64,000 nt of DNA from Bradyrhizobium sp. AZCC 1693 (GCF_036924745.1 NZ_JAZHSD010000001.1:3038001-3102000); one strand, 5' to 3'. Counted from the stretch's first letter, positions 55,323 through 64,000 are shown. A program made the numbers and translations. Notes: generated by a model not told the origin, from the letters alone.

Positions 55323-57122
55323 TCAGGCGGGCTGATAGCGCGTGCCGATGCCGGCCTTGCTCTGGCCGAGCCCGGGCAATTCCCATACCCCCGCGCCGAC
55401 CGGATTGATGTCGGCCGCGATATCGACATCGATCAGAAAGGGTTTGTTGGCGGCGATGCCCTTGCGAATGGCCTCGCCGAGATCGCCGGCGCGATCAACG
55501 CGCACGCCCTCGACGCCGCAGGAGCGCGCCATCGCGGCGAAATCCGGATTGTAGCGCTCGCCGGTGGCGGGATCGTGGAAATCGGTCGCCAGCTCACGGC
55601 CGCCGAGATAGCCGCGCTGCAAACCGCGGATCGAGGCATAGGCGTAATTGTTCCAGACCACCCACACGACAGGCAGGTTATATTCGACCGCCGTGCCCAG
55701 CACGTTGGCATGCATGAAGAACGCTCCGTCGCCGCACACCGAAACGCAGGGCCGGTCGGGCGCTGCAAACTTCGCGCCCATCACGCCGGCGACGCCAAAG
55801 CCCATCGGGCCAAACCCCATCGAGCCGATCAGCGAATCCGGCCGCCGCGGCTTGCAGAAGCCGAGCAGCCAGTTGTGGTGCACGCCGATGTCGCTGACGA
55901 GGATCGCATCATCAGGCAGCGCCTTATCGATTTCGAGCGCGGCGCGCTGCGGATTGATCGGCGTGGTGTCGTCGGAAAATCCGGGGGCGACGAACTCGTC
56001 CCATTCCTTGCGATAGGTATCGATCTGCGCCAGCCATTTCTTGCGCGCGTCCGCTTTCTTCGAAAGATCGGCGCGGCGATCGAGTTCGGCATGCACCTGC
56101 CGCAGGAAGGTGCGCACGTCGGCCATCAGGCCGAGCGCGACCGGATAATTGCGGCCGATCTCTTCGGGATCGATATCGACATGGATCAGCCGCGTCGGCG
56201 GGATGGTGAAGGAATAGCCGGGAATCCACGAACTCGAGGTGCGGTCGTCGAACCGCATCCCCAACGCGAGCAGCACGTCCGCCTGACGCGTCGCGTGGTT
56301 GGCCTGGTAGTGGCCGGCGCGCGCGACGAGACCCAGCGCCAGCGGATGGTTGCAATCGATCGCGCCCAAGCCGCTTGCCGAGGCCGCGACCGGAATCTGC
56401 AGCCGGTCGGCGAGCCTCAAGAGTTCCTCCGCCGCGCCGCCATAGCGTACGCCCTGCCCGACAATGATCGTCGGCCGATCGGCCGCGAGCAGCATGTCGA
56501 CGGCTTTCACCACGCCATCAGGATCGGCGCCGCAGCGGCTCGATATGTTGGCGTTCCAGGCCTGCGCATTCGGCGCCTCCTCGGCCGCCGATTCCATGAA
56601 CACGTCAAAAGGCACGTCGAGCACGACGGGTCCGGGCCGGCCGCTCGTCATGGTCTTCCAGGCCTGCCGCACGGCCAGCGGCACCATCTCGCCGCGCGTC
56701 GGCTGGAACACCTTCTTGCACATTGTGCGCACGGTGGAGGGAAAATCGGCCTGATAGTGCCGGTACATTTCCTGGAAGGCGCCGCGGTTGAACTGGCTGG
56801 TCGGCACGTTGCCGGTCACCGCCAGGAACGGCACGGAGTCGAGGAAGGCGTTGGCGAGCGAGATCGGCAGATTCGCCGAGCCCGGCCCGCAGGACGTAAA
56901 CGTCGCCGTCGGCCGCCCCGACACGCGGTAGTACACATCGGCCATGAATCCGGCGACGCTCTCGTGATGCACCGAGATGGTCTTGATGTCGGATGAGCGC
57001 TCGTACAGCGCGTCGATGAACTGGATGTTGCCATGGCCGCACAGGCCGAACACCTGCGGCACCTTCTCCTGGATCAGATAGTCGACGATGACCTGGGCGC
57101 CGTTGAGCATGTTACGCGACAT
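55323..57122 (-). CDS. Acetolactate-synthase-like TPP-dependent enzyme
   Basis: A 599-residue TPP enzyme of the acetolactate synthase/benzoylformate decarboxylase superfamily. Catalytic Glu in ISVHHESVAGFMADVYYR; TPP motif CGDGAFFMHANVLGTAVEYN followed by NNYAYASIRG; middle domain with RPTIIVGQGVRYGG and LLALGMRFDDRTSS. It is not IlvB because the local partners differ and no IlvN is present. It could decarboxylate or carboligate a 2-keto acid. First gene of the TPP/SDR/cupin operon and divergent from an IclR regulator (209 bases apart), a strong hint of co-regulation. ATG at 57122. Confidence 0.92.
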   Translation of the reverse strand: MSRNMLNGAQVIVDYLIQEKVPQVFGLCGHGNIQFIDALYERSSDIKTISVHHESVAGFMADVYYRVSGRPTATFTSCGPGSANLPISLANAFLDSVPFLAVTGNVPTSQFNRGAFQEMYRHYQADFPSTVRTMCKKVFQPTRGEMVPLAVRQAWKTMTSGRPGPVVLDVPFDVFMESAAEEAPNAQAWNANISSRCGADPDGVVKAVDMLLAADRPTIIVGQGVRYGGAAEELLRLADRLQIPVAASASGLGAIDCNHPLALGLVARAGHYQANHATRQADVLLALGMRFDDRTSSSWIPGYSFTIPPTRLIHVDIDPEEIGRNYPVALGLMADVRTFLRQVHAELDRRADLSKKADARKKWLAQIDTYRKEWDEFVAPGFSDDTTPINPQRAALEIDKALPDDAILVSDIGVHHNWLLGFCKPRRPDSLIGSMGFGPMGFGVAGVMGAKFAAPDRPCVSVCGDGAFFMHANVLGTAVEYNLPVVWVVWNNYAYASIRGLQRGYLGGRELATDFHDPATGERYNPDFAAMARSCGVEGVRVDRAGDLGEAIRKGIAANKPFLIDVDIAADINPVGAGVWELPGLGQSKAGIGTRYQPA

Positions 57123-57331
57123 CGATTTAACTCTCTCCCTGAGCTCAACGAATTCGCCTCCGCGTCTTGCTTGCGCGGCCGGCAACGGGCCCGAACCTAT
57201 TTCTCATAATACTGTACGTCAATTGCTATTGTGGTATGGTGCAGATTGCGGCCTCAGCCGAGACGCGGCGCTGTTGCCGGGCGAGGACGGCCTGATAGAG
57301 TTCGCCTCGCCCATCCTGGAGAGTTGATTCC

Positions 57332-58240
57332 GTGAACCCGCGCACCAAGCCGAAGACGAGCGACAAGCAGGCAACGCCGCGCAAGGTTTCGATCGGCAAG
57401 GTCTCGATCGCAAGGCTGGTGCCATCAAGCGAACCCAACATCGACGACGAGGCCGAGGAGCGCGCGCGCGGCGGCGTGCAGTCGCTGGGCCGCGCCTTTT
57501 CGATCCTCGAGGAAGTCGCGCGACACCGCGAGGGCATTGGATTAGCGGACCTCAGCAAGCTGGTAGGCCTGCATAATTCCACCACCTTTCACCTCGCCAA
57601 GACGCTGGTCTCGCTCGGCTATCTCCGGCAGGAGCGCGATTCAAAACGCTATCGCGTCGGCCGGCCGCTGTTTGCACTCGCAGCCAGCGCGCTCGACGAA
57701 ATCGAGATGGTGAATCTGGCGACGCCGGTGCTGGAAGACCTGTCGCGCGAAACCGGCGAAAGCGGCCATTTTGCCGTGCGCATGGGCGACGCCGTGGTCG
57801 TGATCGCCCGCACCAGCGGGCTAGGGGCGTTCCAGTTGACCGACCGCGTCGGCGTGGTGCGGCCGGCGCATTGCACCGCGCTCGGCAAGATCATGCTGGC
57901 CTCGCTGCGCCCCGACCAGTTGAAGCGCTTTCTCGAACGGGTCGAACTGAATCCGTCGACGAAAAAATCGATTACGGACCCCGCCGTACTCTTGCGCGAG
58001 ATCGCCGAAATCCGCCGCAGCGCGATCGCCTTCGACGACGGCGAATTCAATGCGGAAGTCCGCTGCGTCGCGGTGCCGGTCTATAACTTCACCGGCGAAG
58101 TGATCGGCGCGCTCGGCATTTCCGGCCCGATCTGGCGCATGACGGACCAAGTGCTGCAAAGCCGCGCCAAGCTGGTGCAATCGGCCGCCGCCCGGCTGTC
58201 AGCCGAATTCGGCGCGCGGGATCTGGCAAAGTCCTCCTGA
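57332..58240 (+). CDS. IclR-family transcriptional regulator
   Basis: A 302-residue regulator: an N-terminal extension of about 50 residues, winged-helix DNA-binding domain (LADLSKLVGLHNSTTFHLAK, LVSLGYLRQE), then the IclR effector-binding domain with VRMGDAVVVIARTSGLGAF, HCTALGKIMLASL and VAVPVYNFTGEVIGALGIS. GTG start at 57332. Divergent from the TPP/SDR/cupin operon and upstream of an ABC-type uptake system, so it probably controls both in response to a small organic acid. Such regulators act as repressors or activators. Confidence 0.93.
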   Translation: MNPRTKPKTSDKQATPRKVSIGKVSIARLVPSSEPNIDDEAEERARGGVQSLGRAFSILEEVARHREGIGLADLSKLVGLHNSTTFHLAKTLVSLGYLRQERDSKRYRVGRPLFALAASALDEIEMVNLATPVLEDLSRETGESGHFAVRMGDAVVVIARTSGLGAFQLTDRVGVVRPAHCTALGKIMLASLRPDQLKRFLERVELNPSTKKSITDPAVLLREIAEIRRSAIAFDDGEFNAEVRCVAVPVYNFTGEVIGALGISGPIWRMTDQVLQSRAKLVQSAAARLSAEFGARDLAKSS

Positions 58241-58418
58241 TCCGATCGGGCCAAACTCCGCTCCCAACGGCTTGAACGCGGCTGCGACGCATTTGGCGTT
58301 GACAGGAGCCACTGCGTCCGGAAATATCCTACAACAATAAAAGAACGTCTCTCACATTGTCGCATAAGCGGGAACGGAAGAGAGAACGTCGCGACGTATC
58401 CCGGGGAGGAGAGCAGTG

Positions 58419-59663
58419 ATGAGCCGCTACAGCCGACGTACCCTGTTGAAGGCCGGCGCCGCCTTTGCCGGCGCCTCCGCGATCGGATCTCCTTCCATCC
58501 TCAGCGCCCAGGCCGCGCGAATAAAGATCGGCCATCTGGTGCCGCTGACCGGCTTCCTCGGCGCGATCGGCAGCTACGCCCAGCTCGGGGTGAAGATGGC
58601 GGCCGAAGAGATCAACGCGTCCGGCGGCATCATGGGCAAGCAGATCGACCTGATGTCGGAAGACTCGGTTAATCCCGCCACCGCGTCCACCAAGGCGCAG
58701 CGCATGATCGAGCAGGACGGCGCGGTATTGTTGTTTGGCGAAATCTCCTCCGCCTCGTCGCTGACCATCATGCAGGTCGCCGAGCGCAACAAGAAGGTGT
58801 TCTTCTCCACCGGTGCGCGCTCCGACGCGCTGCGCGGCAAGGATTGCAACCGCTACGCCTTCCACTGCGACATTCCCAATACCGTGATGGTCAACGCCGT
58901 CGGCACCGCGCTCAATCAGAAGGGCATGGTGAAGGGCAAGAAGTTCGTCACCCTGACCGCGGACTATATTTTCGGCCACGACCTCCTAAAGGCCGCCAAA
59001 GCCTTTTTCAGCGCCAACGACGCCACCCTGATCGGCGACGAGCTGGTTGCAACCGACGTCAACGACTTCAGCCCGTATCTGTTAAAAGTCCGGCAGGCCA
59101 AGCCCGATGTCGTGTGCTGCAACCTCGCCGGCAACCAGGTGACCAACCTCGTCAAGCAATATGCCGAGTTCGGCTTCGCCTACCCGCTCGTCGGCTTCAA
59201 CCTCAACACCGGCGACGCCTGGGCGATGGGCGAAGGCAATCTCAGCGGCACCTGGCCGACGGTCTGGTATCACACGCTCGACAATCCGGCCTCGAAGGCT
59301 TTTGTCGAGGCCTTCACCAGGAAATACGGCAAGCCGCCGGAGAACCACGCCTGGATCGAATACATCACGCTGAAAATGATCGCGCAGGCGATCACCGAGA
59401 CCAAGTCGACCGAGAGCGATGCGCTGATCGGCTATTTCGAGAAGCAGACGCAGTTCGACATCATGAAGGGCCGCAAGGCCTATTTCCGTTCCTGGGACCA
59501 TCAGCTCGTGCAGGAGGCCTATCCGTTCACCGTGAAGCCGAAAAACGAGATGAAGGACAAGTGGGACATGCTCGTGCTCGGCGAAGCCGTGCCGACCGCA
59601 GGCGCCGAACTTGAATCGATCTACCCGACGAAGACGCAAAATCCCTGCAACATGAAGGCATAG
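58419..59663 (+). CDS. Branched-chain-type ABC transporter substrate-binding protein
   Basis: A 414-residue precursor with a twin-arginine-like signal (SRYSRRTLLKAGAAFAGASA). The mature part starts RIKIGHLVPLTGFLGAIGSY and has NPATASTKAQRMIEQDGAVL, VKGKKFVTLTADYIFGHDLL and DKWDMLVLGEAVPT: LivK/HAAT family. GGGGAGGAG precedes ATG 58419 (GTG at 58416 alternative). It lies downstream of the IclR gene and is followed by permease/ATPase genes after a terminator-like hairpin. Binds an unknown, probably organic-acid or aromatic, ligand. Confidence 0.93.
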   Translation: MSRYSRRTLLKAGAAFAGASAIGSPSILSAQAARIKIGHLVPLTGFLGAIGSYAQLGVKMAAEEINASGGIMGKQIDLMSEDSVNPATASTKAQRMIEQDGAVLLFGEISSASSLTIMQVAERNKKVFFSTGARSDALRGKDCNRYAFHCDIPNTVMVNAVGTALNQKGMVKGKKFVTLTADYIFGHDLLKAAKAFFSANDATLIGDELVATDVNDFSPYLLKVRQAKPDVVCCNLAGNQVTNLVKQYAEFGFAYPLVGFNLNTGDAWAMGEGNLSGTWPTVWYHTLDNPASKAFVEAFTRKYGKPPENHAWIEYITLKMIAQAITETKSTESDALIGYFEKQTQFDIMKGRKAYFRSWDHQLVQEAYPFTVKPKNEMKDKWDMLVLGEAVPTAGAELESIYPTKTQNPCNMKA

Positions 59664-59697
59664 AAGCCCGAAACGGGCGTCGGGCACACTGGCGTTG

Positions 59698-59735
59698 CGG
59701 CGCCGGCACAGATCAGCCGGCGCCGTCTCTTTTTC
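59698..59735 (+). terminator. Hairpin between binding-protein and permease genes
   Basis: Perfect 10-base stem CGGCGCCGGC / GCCGGCGCCG (59698-59707, 59716-59725) then TCTCTTTTTC. It could partly terminate transcription so that the binding protein is made in excess over the permease. Confidence 0.7.
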
Positions 59736-59764
59736 AAGGCGCGTTTAGAGGTCGCGGATCGCAC

Positions 59765-60640
59765 ATGCAGTTCGGATTTCTACTGGAGCAGGTTGTGAAT
59801 GGCCTGGTGCTCGGAGGCTATTACCTCCTGATTGCGCTCGGCCTGTCGCTGATCTTCAGCGTCGGCGGCATCGTCAATCTCGCGCATGGCGCGTTCTATG
59901 CGCTCGGCGCCTACATCTCCGTCGAGATCACGAAATATCTCGGCTTCGGTTCGGCGATGGTGCTGTCGCCGGTTGCGGTCGCGTTGCTCGGCATTCTCTT
60001 CGAGCGCTTCATTTTGCGCCGCTTCTACGACGCCGATCCGATCCTGAGCCTCTTGGTGACGTTCGGCCTCGCCATGGTCACCGAGCAGGCGATCCGCATT
60101 ATCTGGGGCGCGCCGCCGGTATCGGCCGCGATCCCGCAATCCTTTCGCGGCTCGGTCTTCCTCGGCGACTTCCTGTTCTCGCGCTATCGCTTGCTGATCC
60201 TCGCCGTCGTCGCCGCGGTCCTCGTCGGCGTCTGGCTGCTCTTGCACAAGACCTCGTTCGGCCGCGTGGTGCGCGCCGGCATCCAGCGGCCGGATATGGT
60301 GGCTGCGCTGGGCATCCGGCTACAGCCCTACATGACCGCGATCGTCATGCTCGGCGTCGGCATGGCGGCGCTTGGCGGCGCGTTCTTTGCGCCGATCACG
60401 ATCGTGCATCCCGCCATGGGCGCCGAGATCATCACGGTCGCCTTTGTCGTCGTCGTCATCGGCGGCCTCGGCAGCTTTTGGGGCGTGGTGCTGGCGGCGA
60501 TGCTGGTTGGCGTTGTCCGCGGCATCACCATCCATTTCGCGCCGGCTGCCGGCGAAGCATCGATCTACGTGCTGATGTTCCTGGTGCTGCTGGTGCGCCC
60601 GCGCGGGCTCTTGGGCGAACGGATCGAGAAGTTCGAATGA
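59765..60640 (+). CDS. Branched-chain-type ABC permease (LivH)
   Basis: A 291-residue inner-membrane permease with about eight helices. MQFGFLLEQVVNGLVLGGYY and ALGLSLIFSVGGIVNLAHGA are LivH hallmarks. The C-terminus (GLGSFWGVVLAAMLVGVVRG) is also typical. Its stop overlaps the next start (ATGA at 60637-60640), coupling it to the LivM-G-F fusion. Works with the fused permease/ATPase and the binding protein upstream. Confidence 0.93.
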   Translation: MQFGFLLEQVVNGLVLGGYYLLIALGLSLIFSVGGIVNLAHGAFYALGAYISVEITKYLGFGSAMVLSPVAVALLGILFERFILRRFYDADPILSLLVTFGLAMVTEQAIRIIWGAPPVSAAIPQSFRGSVFLGDFLFSRYRLLILAVVAAVLVGVWLLLHKTSFGRVVRAGIQRPDMVAALGIRLQPYMTAIVMLGVGMAALGGAFFAPITIVHPAMGAEIITVAFVVVVIGGLGSFWGVVLAAMLVGVVRGITIHFAPAAGEASIYVLMFLVLLVRPRGLLGERIEKFE

Positions 60641-63174
60641 CAAGCACGTTCCTCAACAAATATCGCCCGCTGCAATCAGCCACGCTCGCCGTCATCGCGC
60701 TGCCGTTCGGCCTCTATCTGCTCGGGCTGTCGCTCAACACCGGCACCATGGTGGTGGCGCTCGCCATTGCCGCGATGGGGCTCAACCTCTGCATCGGCTA
60801 TACCGGCCTGGTCTCGTTCGGCCACGGCGCGTGGTTCGGCATCGGCGCCTACGCGGCGGGGCTGATCCAGCGCAACTGGTTCAACAACGATATCTTCCTG
60901 CCGCTGCTGCTGGCGGCCGTTGTCGTCGCCGTTATCGCAACCTTTGTCGGCTTCGTCATCCTGCGCCGGCGCGGCGTCTATTTCTCGCTGCTGACGCTGG
61001 CGCTGTCGGCGCTGGCCTACACCATCGCCTTCCGCTGGACCGCGGTGACTGGCGGCGAGGACGGCCTCGGCGGCTTGAAGCGCGGCAGCATCGGGCCTTT
61101 CAGCCTCGACAATGCGCTCAACTATTACATCGTCGTCTCGGTGCTCTGCCTCGGCGTGCTCTATCTGCTGCTGCGGCTTGTGCGCTCGCCGTTCGGCCAT
61201 GTGCTGATGGCGATCCGCGAGAACCAGTTGCGCGCCACGTTCCAGGGCTATCCGGTCGAGCGCTACAAGCTCGGCGTCTTCGTGATCTCGGCCATCGTGA
61301 CCGGCTTTGCCGGCGGGCTGATCGGTTTCCAGAACTACCTCGTTTCCGCCGAAGCGGTCTCGGTGCCGTTCTCCGGCGAACTGCTCGCGATCGTCGTGAT
61401 CGGCGGCATGCGCAGCATGCTGGGGCCGGCGATCGGCGCGCTGTTCTTCATCCTGTTCCGCGAGTTGTTTTCGATCTGGACGTCGAACTGGCTGCTGTGG
61501 TTCGGCCTCGTCTTCGTCGCCTTCGTGCTGTACTCGCCGGGCGGCCTCGTCGGCATCTGGGCGACGCTTGCAAAACGCTGGTGGCCGCCGCCGGAAGAAG
61601 CCGCTGCCATGAGCAAGCGCAAGATTTACGAAGGCCTGCCGCTGCCGGCCTTCCTGCTGCCGAAAGGACTCGACGGCATCGTGCTTGACGTGCGCGGCGT
61701 CTCGAAGACGTTTGGCGGCATTCGCGCGGTGACCGATGCGAGCCTCACCGTCGGCGCGGGCGAAATTCACGCCTTGATCGGGCCGAACGGCGCGGGAAAG
61801 ACCACGCTGTTCAATCTGGTCTCCGGCCTCTACCCGACCGACGGCGGCACCATCAAGCTGAACGGCCGCGAGATCCAGGGCGTGCCGTCGGAGGCGATCT
61901 GCCATCAGGGGCTGGCCCGCTCGTTCCAGATCACCAATCTGTTCAAGGGGCTGTCGATCTACGAAAACCTGCGGCTGTCGCTGCAGGCGCAGAACGCCGG
62001 GCGCTTCAACCTCTGGCGCGATATCGATCACTACAAGGATATCCACGCCGAGACGGCGGAGCTTATAAAATTCCTCGGCCTCGAAGGCATCGAGACCATC
62101 GAGGGCGGCGAACTGTCCTATGGCGGGCAGCGGCTGGTCGATCTCGGCATCGCGCTCGGCTCCAAGCCGCAGGTGCTGCTGCTGGACGAGCCGCTCGCCG
62201 GTCTTGCCGCCGCCGAGCGCGAGCGCGTCTCGAACCTCGTCAAGAACATCGCCGCCAATATTCCGGTCCTGATCGTCGAGCACGACATCGACCGCGTGCT
62301 CGGCTTCTCCCGCACCGTCACCGTGATGAACCAGGGCGAGGTGCTGATGACCGGCTCGCCCGAGGCCGTGCGCGCCGACCGCAGGGTGCAGGAGATCTAT
62401 ACCGGCACCGGCGTACCCGAAGTCGAGCATGTCAGCAGCGATTACGCGAAGGCGAGCGCCACGCCGATCCTGCGCTTCGAGCGCGTCAACACCTTCTACG
62501 GCAAGAGCCACATCCTGCACGACGCCACGCTCGACGTGCGCGAGGGCGAGATCGTCGCCCTGCTTGGCCGCAACGGCGCCGGCAAGTCGACGCTACTGAA
62601 GACGCTTGCGGGCCTCGTGCCGCTGTCGTCGGGCACGATCAAATATTCAGGCAGCGATATCTCCCGCCTGCCCGCGCCGGACATCGCGCGCGCCGGCATC
62701 GGCTATGTGCCGCAGGGCCGCGGCCTGTTCGCCGGCATGACGGTCAGGGAAAATCTCTCGCTCGGTCGTCTCGCCCGCAAGACCGACGGCAGCAACGGCG
62801 TGGTATGGGACGAGGCGAAGATCCTCGAATACTTCCCGCGCCTGCGCGAGCGCATGGACGTCGCGGCGGATTATCTCTCCGGCGGCGAGCAGCAGATGGT
62901 GGCGGTGGCGCGCGCGATGTCGGGCAACGTCAAACTCCTGCTGCTCGACGAACCCTTCGAGGGACTGGCGCCGGCCGTGATCCTCGACCTGTTCAAGGTG
63001 TTCGACCGGCTGCGGCAGCACATCTCGATCGTGATCGTCGAACACAACCTCGATCTCGTGCTGGCGCTCGCCGACCGCGTGTTCGCGCTGGAGCGCGGCG
63101 CAGTGTTCCATGAGGGGCCGGCGCAACCGCTGCTGACCGATCTCGAATACCGCAAGAAGATCTTGTGGCTATGA
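60637..63174 (+). CDS. ABC transporter permease fused to two ATPases (LivM-LivG-LivF)
   Basis: One 845-residue polypeptide: residues about 1-320 are a LivM permease (AAMGLNLCIGYTGLVSFGHG, ITGFAGG-like helices), 350-595 a LivG ATPase (Walker A GPNGAGKTT ~382, signature LSYGGQ ~493, Walker B LLLDEPLAG ~514) and 610-845 a LivF ATPase (Walker A GRNGAGKST ~644, signature LSGGEQQM ~747, Walker B LLLLDEPFEG ~768). All catalytic motifs look intact. LivM-LivG fusions are common in rhizobia; adding LivF is rarer. An internal ATG (61609) with GGAAGAAG upstream could give free ATPases. Confidence 0.93.
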   Translation: MTSTFLNKYRPLQSATLAVIALPFGLYLLGLSLNTGTMVVALAIAAMGLNLCIGYTGLVSFGHGAWFGIGAYAAGLIQRNWFNNDIFLPLLLAAVVVAVIATFVGFVILRRRGVYFSLLTLALSALAYTIAFRWTAVTGGEDGLGGLKRGSIGPFSLDNALNYYIVVSVLCLGVLYLLLRLVRSPFGHVLMAIRENQLRATFQGYPVERYKLGVFVISAIVTGFAGGLIGFQNYLVSAEAVSVPFSGELLAIVVIGGMRSMLGPAIGALFFILFRELFSIWTSNWLLWFGLVFVAFVLYSPGGLVGIWATLAKRWWPPPEEAAAMSKRKIYEGLPLPAFLLPKGLDGIVLDVRGVSKTFGGIRAVTDASLTVGAGEIHALIGPNGAGKTTLFNLVSGLYPTDGGTIKLNGREIQGVPSEAICHQGLARSFQITNLFKGLSIYENLRLSLQAQNAGRFNLWRDIDHYKDIHAETAELIKFLGLEGIETIEGGELSYGGQRLVDLGIALGSKPQVLLLDEPLAGLAAAERERVSNLVKNIAANIPVLIVEHDIDRVLGFSRTVTVMNQGEVLMTGSPEAVRADRRVQEIYTGTGVPEVEHVSSDYAKASATPILRFERVNTFYGKSHILHDATLDVREGEIVALLGRNGAGKSTLLKTLAGLVPLSSGTIKYSGSDISRLPAPDIARAGIGYVPQGRGLFAGMTVRENLSLGRLARKTDGSNGVVWDEAKILEYFPRLRERMDVAADYLSGGEQQMVAVARAMSGNVKLLLLDEPFEGLAPAVILDLFKVFDRLRQHISIVIVEHNLDLVLALADRVFALERGAVFHEGPAQPLLTDLEYRKKILWL

Positions 63175-63185
63175 GATAGCTCACC

Positions 63186-63295
63186 GCCGTCATTGCGAGC
63201 GAAGCGAAGCAATCCATCTCGCGGCATAAAGATGGATTGCTTCGTCGCTTCGCTCCCTTGCGCAAACGCTTCGCGTTTGTCGCAGGCAATGACGG
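63186..63295. repeat. Palindromic intergenic repeat, family F
   Basis: GCCGTCATTGCGAGCGAAGC...AATCCATC pairs with GATGGATTGCTTCG...CAATGACGGC, with an inner GCAAACGCTTCGCGTTTGT hairpin. One copy here, between convergent genes. Confidence 0.9.
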
Positions 63296-63308
63296 CGTGG
63301 CGCGTTCG

Positions 63309-63605
63309 TCATTCCGAGCAGAGATAGGTCCGCAGGCCCGCGCGATAGGCGCTGTATCGATAATACGGCCGGTAGGCGCGGCCGCGATACAGCGCGGTCG
63401 GCTGCCCGGCATACCAGGCGCCGTGATAGAAATTGTCCGCGGGTCCCTCGCTGCAGCGGAACGGAATCCAGGTGTAGCGCGCGGGCGGCGGCCCGATGCC
63501 GATCTCTTCGGGGGTCACCAGAAAGCGCTGCTGGGCTTGCGCCGGCAGCGAGAGTAGCGCTGCGGTCGCGACCAATGCGGCACTCAGAACTGACGCGTAA
63601 CGCAT
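63309..63605 (-). CDS. Small secreted protein, Tyr/Arg-rich
   Basis: A 98-residue precursor with signal peptide RYASVLSAALVATAALLSLP (cut near AQA). The mature part has RFLVTPEEIGIGPPPARYTW, two Cys (FRCSEG, YLCSE) and YRGRAYRPYYRYSAYRAGL. ATG at 63605 is preceded by GAGGGG. No recognised family; likely periplasmic or surface-associated. It is divergent from a cyclic-nucleotide-binding gene. Confidence 0.82.
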   Translation of the reverse strand: MRYASVLSAALVATAALLSLPAQAQQRFLVTPEEIGIGPPPARYTWIPFRCSEGPADNFYHGAWYAGQPTALYRGRAYRPYYRYSAYRAGLRTYLCSE

Positions 63606-63712
63606 GCAAGTCCCCTCGCCTCTGTCGACCCATCGCAATATACCGGCAGCCGCGCGTCGGCGAAAGCAGGTTCCGAACTTGCCGCTGCCGGGAGCGGGAG
63701 TATATTGACTCG

Positions 63713-64000
63713 ATGGCTGTCAGCTCGCCCGATCTGAAAGCGTTCTTGCTCGCCACACCTTTCTTCGGTGGCCTCTCAGACGCAAGCCTTGATCTCCTGG
63801 TCTCAATGCTGGTCGAGCGCAGCTTCGACGCCGGTGCCCCGATCGTCGCGGAAGGCGAACCGGGGCGCTCCATGTTCATTGTTCACGCGGGCCACCTCGT
63901 GGTGAGCAAGCTCGGCGATTCCGGGCGCTCAATTCGAATGTCGGATCTCGAGCCCGGCGATTTCTTCGGCGAAATGACGCTGATCGAAATGCAGAACCGG
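63713..64000 (+). CDS. Cyclic-nucleotide-binding domain protein, 3' end missing
   Basis: The visible 96 residues start MAVSSPDLKAFLLATPFFGG and contain a cNMP-binding fold: FDAGAPIVAEGEPGRSMFIV, AGHLVVSKLGDSGR and LEPGDFFGEMTLIEMQNR, the last having the GE phosphate-binding motif. Could be a Crp-type regulator, a cNMP-gated protein or a ligand-binding partner of other domains; the deciding C-terminal part is outside. The window also encodes a class III cyclase (7632-8816). Confidence 0.85.
   Translation, partial: MAVSSPDLKAFLLATPFFGGLSDASLDLLVSMLVERSFDAGAPIVAEGEPGRSMFIVHAGHLVVSKLGDSGRSIRMSDLEPGDFFGEMTLIEMQNR

Noticed and set aside
57123..57331. IclR operator between the TPP operon and the regulator gene
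   Set aside because: AT-rich sequence at about 57205-57240 is a reasonable promoter zone, but I find no clear palindrome to call an operator.
60676..62520. Minus-strand open frame of about 610 codons opposite the LivM-G-F fusion
   Set aside because: Arg/Asp/Gln-rich shadow frame; the plus strand has complete ABC motifs.

Overview
The window looks like chromosome of a slow-growing, GC-rich alphaproteobacterium of the Bradyrhizobium/Rhodopseudomonas group. This rests on very high GC at third codon positions, on gene products I recognise as typical of that group (a Dxs beginning [12 protein letters not shown], a BoxR-like regulator, a RibB with a dead RibA half, an RT0821/Lpp0805-type lipoprotein, fused indolepyruvate oxidoreductase), and on many palindromic intergenic elements of the kind scattered through Bradyrhizobium genomes. 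No rRNA, tRNA, transposase, phage gene or CRISPR array was seen.

Layout. 1-6.1 kb: tail of a hydrolase-like membrane protein, then isoprenoid (dxs), nucleoside (deoxyribosyltransferase) and RNA-methylation genes (tlyA overlapping a TrmA/RlmD-type methyltransferase). 6.1-12.5 kb: a von Willebrand-type secreted protein, clpS, a class III nucleotide cyclase, a GMC oxidoreductase, aroC and a histidine phosphatase. 12.7-20.2 kb: an ECF sigma/anti-sigma pair, a DnaJ-type chaperone, pdxH, an SDR, corA and an L,D-transpeptidase, which converges on an extensin/M15-like cell-wall protein (20.2-21.4 kb). 21.4-33.9 kb: acyl-CoA synthetase, a broken TAXI-type binding protein, a Sel1-like membrane protein, a DUF1499 protein, an MBL hydrolase, glutaryl-CoA dehydrogenase, a RibB with degenerate RibA half, a CPA2 antiporter and a PLP aminotransferase. 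33.9-45.5 kb: a truncated BoxR-like regulator, two orphan Bug-type binding proteins, an FAD monooxygenase with a DMT exporter, a Tat-exported deacetylase, thiolase, a Gfo/Idh/MocA oxidoreductase and a PhoD phosphatase. 45.7-63.2 kb: the richest accessory catabolic region, with a 1157-residue indolepyruvate oxidoreductase, a hotdog/CMD/SDR operon, a TPP-enzyme/SDR/cupin operon divergent from an IclR regulator, and a branched-chain-type ABC importer whose permease and both ATPases are one polypeptide. The window ends inside a cyclic-nucleotide-binding protein gene.

How it fits together. Most genes are housekeeping or aerobic catabolism of organic and aromatic acids. The most coherent candidate for an undescribed system is 54.2-63.2 kb: IclR regulator, import system and a three-gene enzyme operon in which the SDR has lost the expected Tyr/Lys catalytic pair. 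Its substrate cannot be read from sequence alone. Signs of genome decay are the TAXI remnant that continues in frame past its neighbour's stop codon, and the BoxR-like gene cut off just after its DNA-binding domain.
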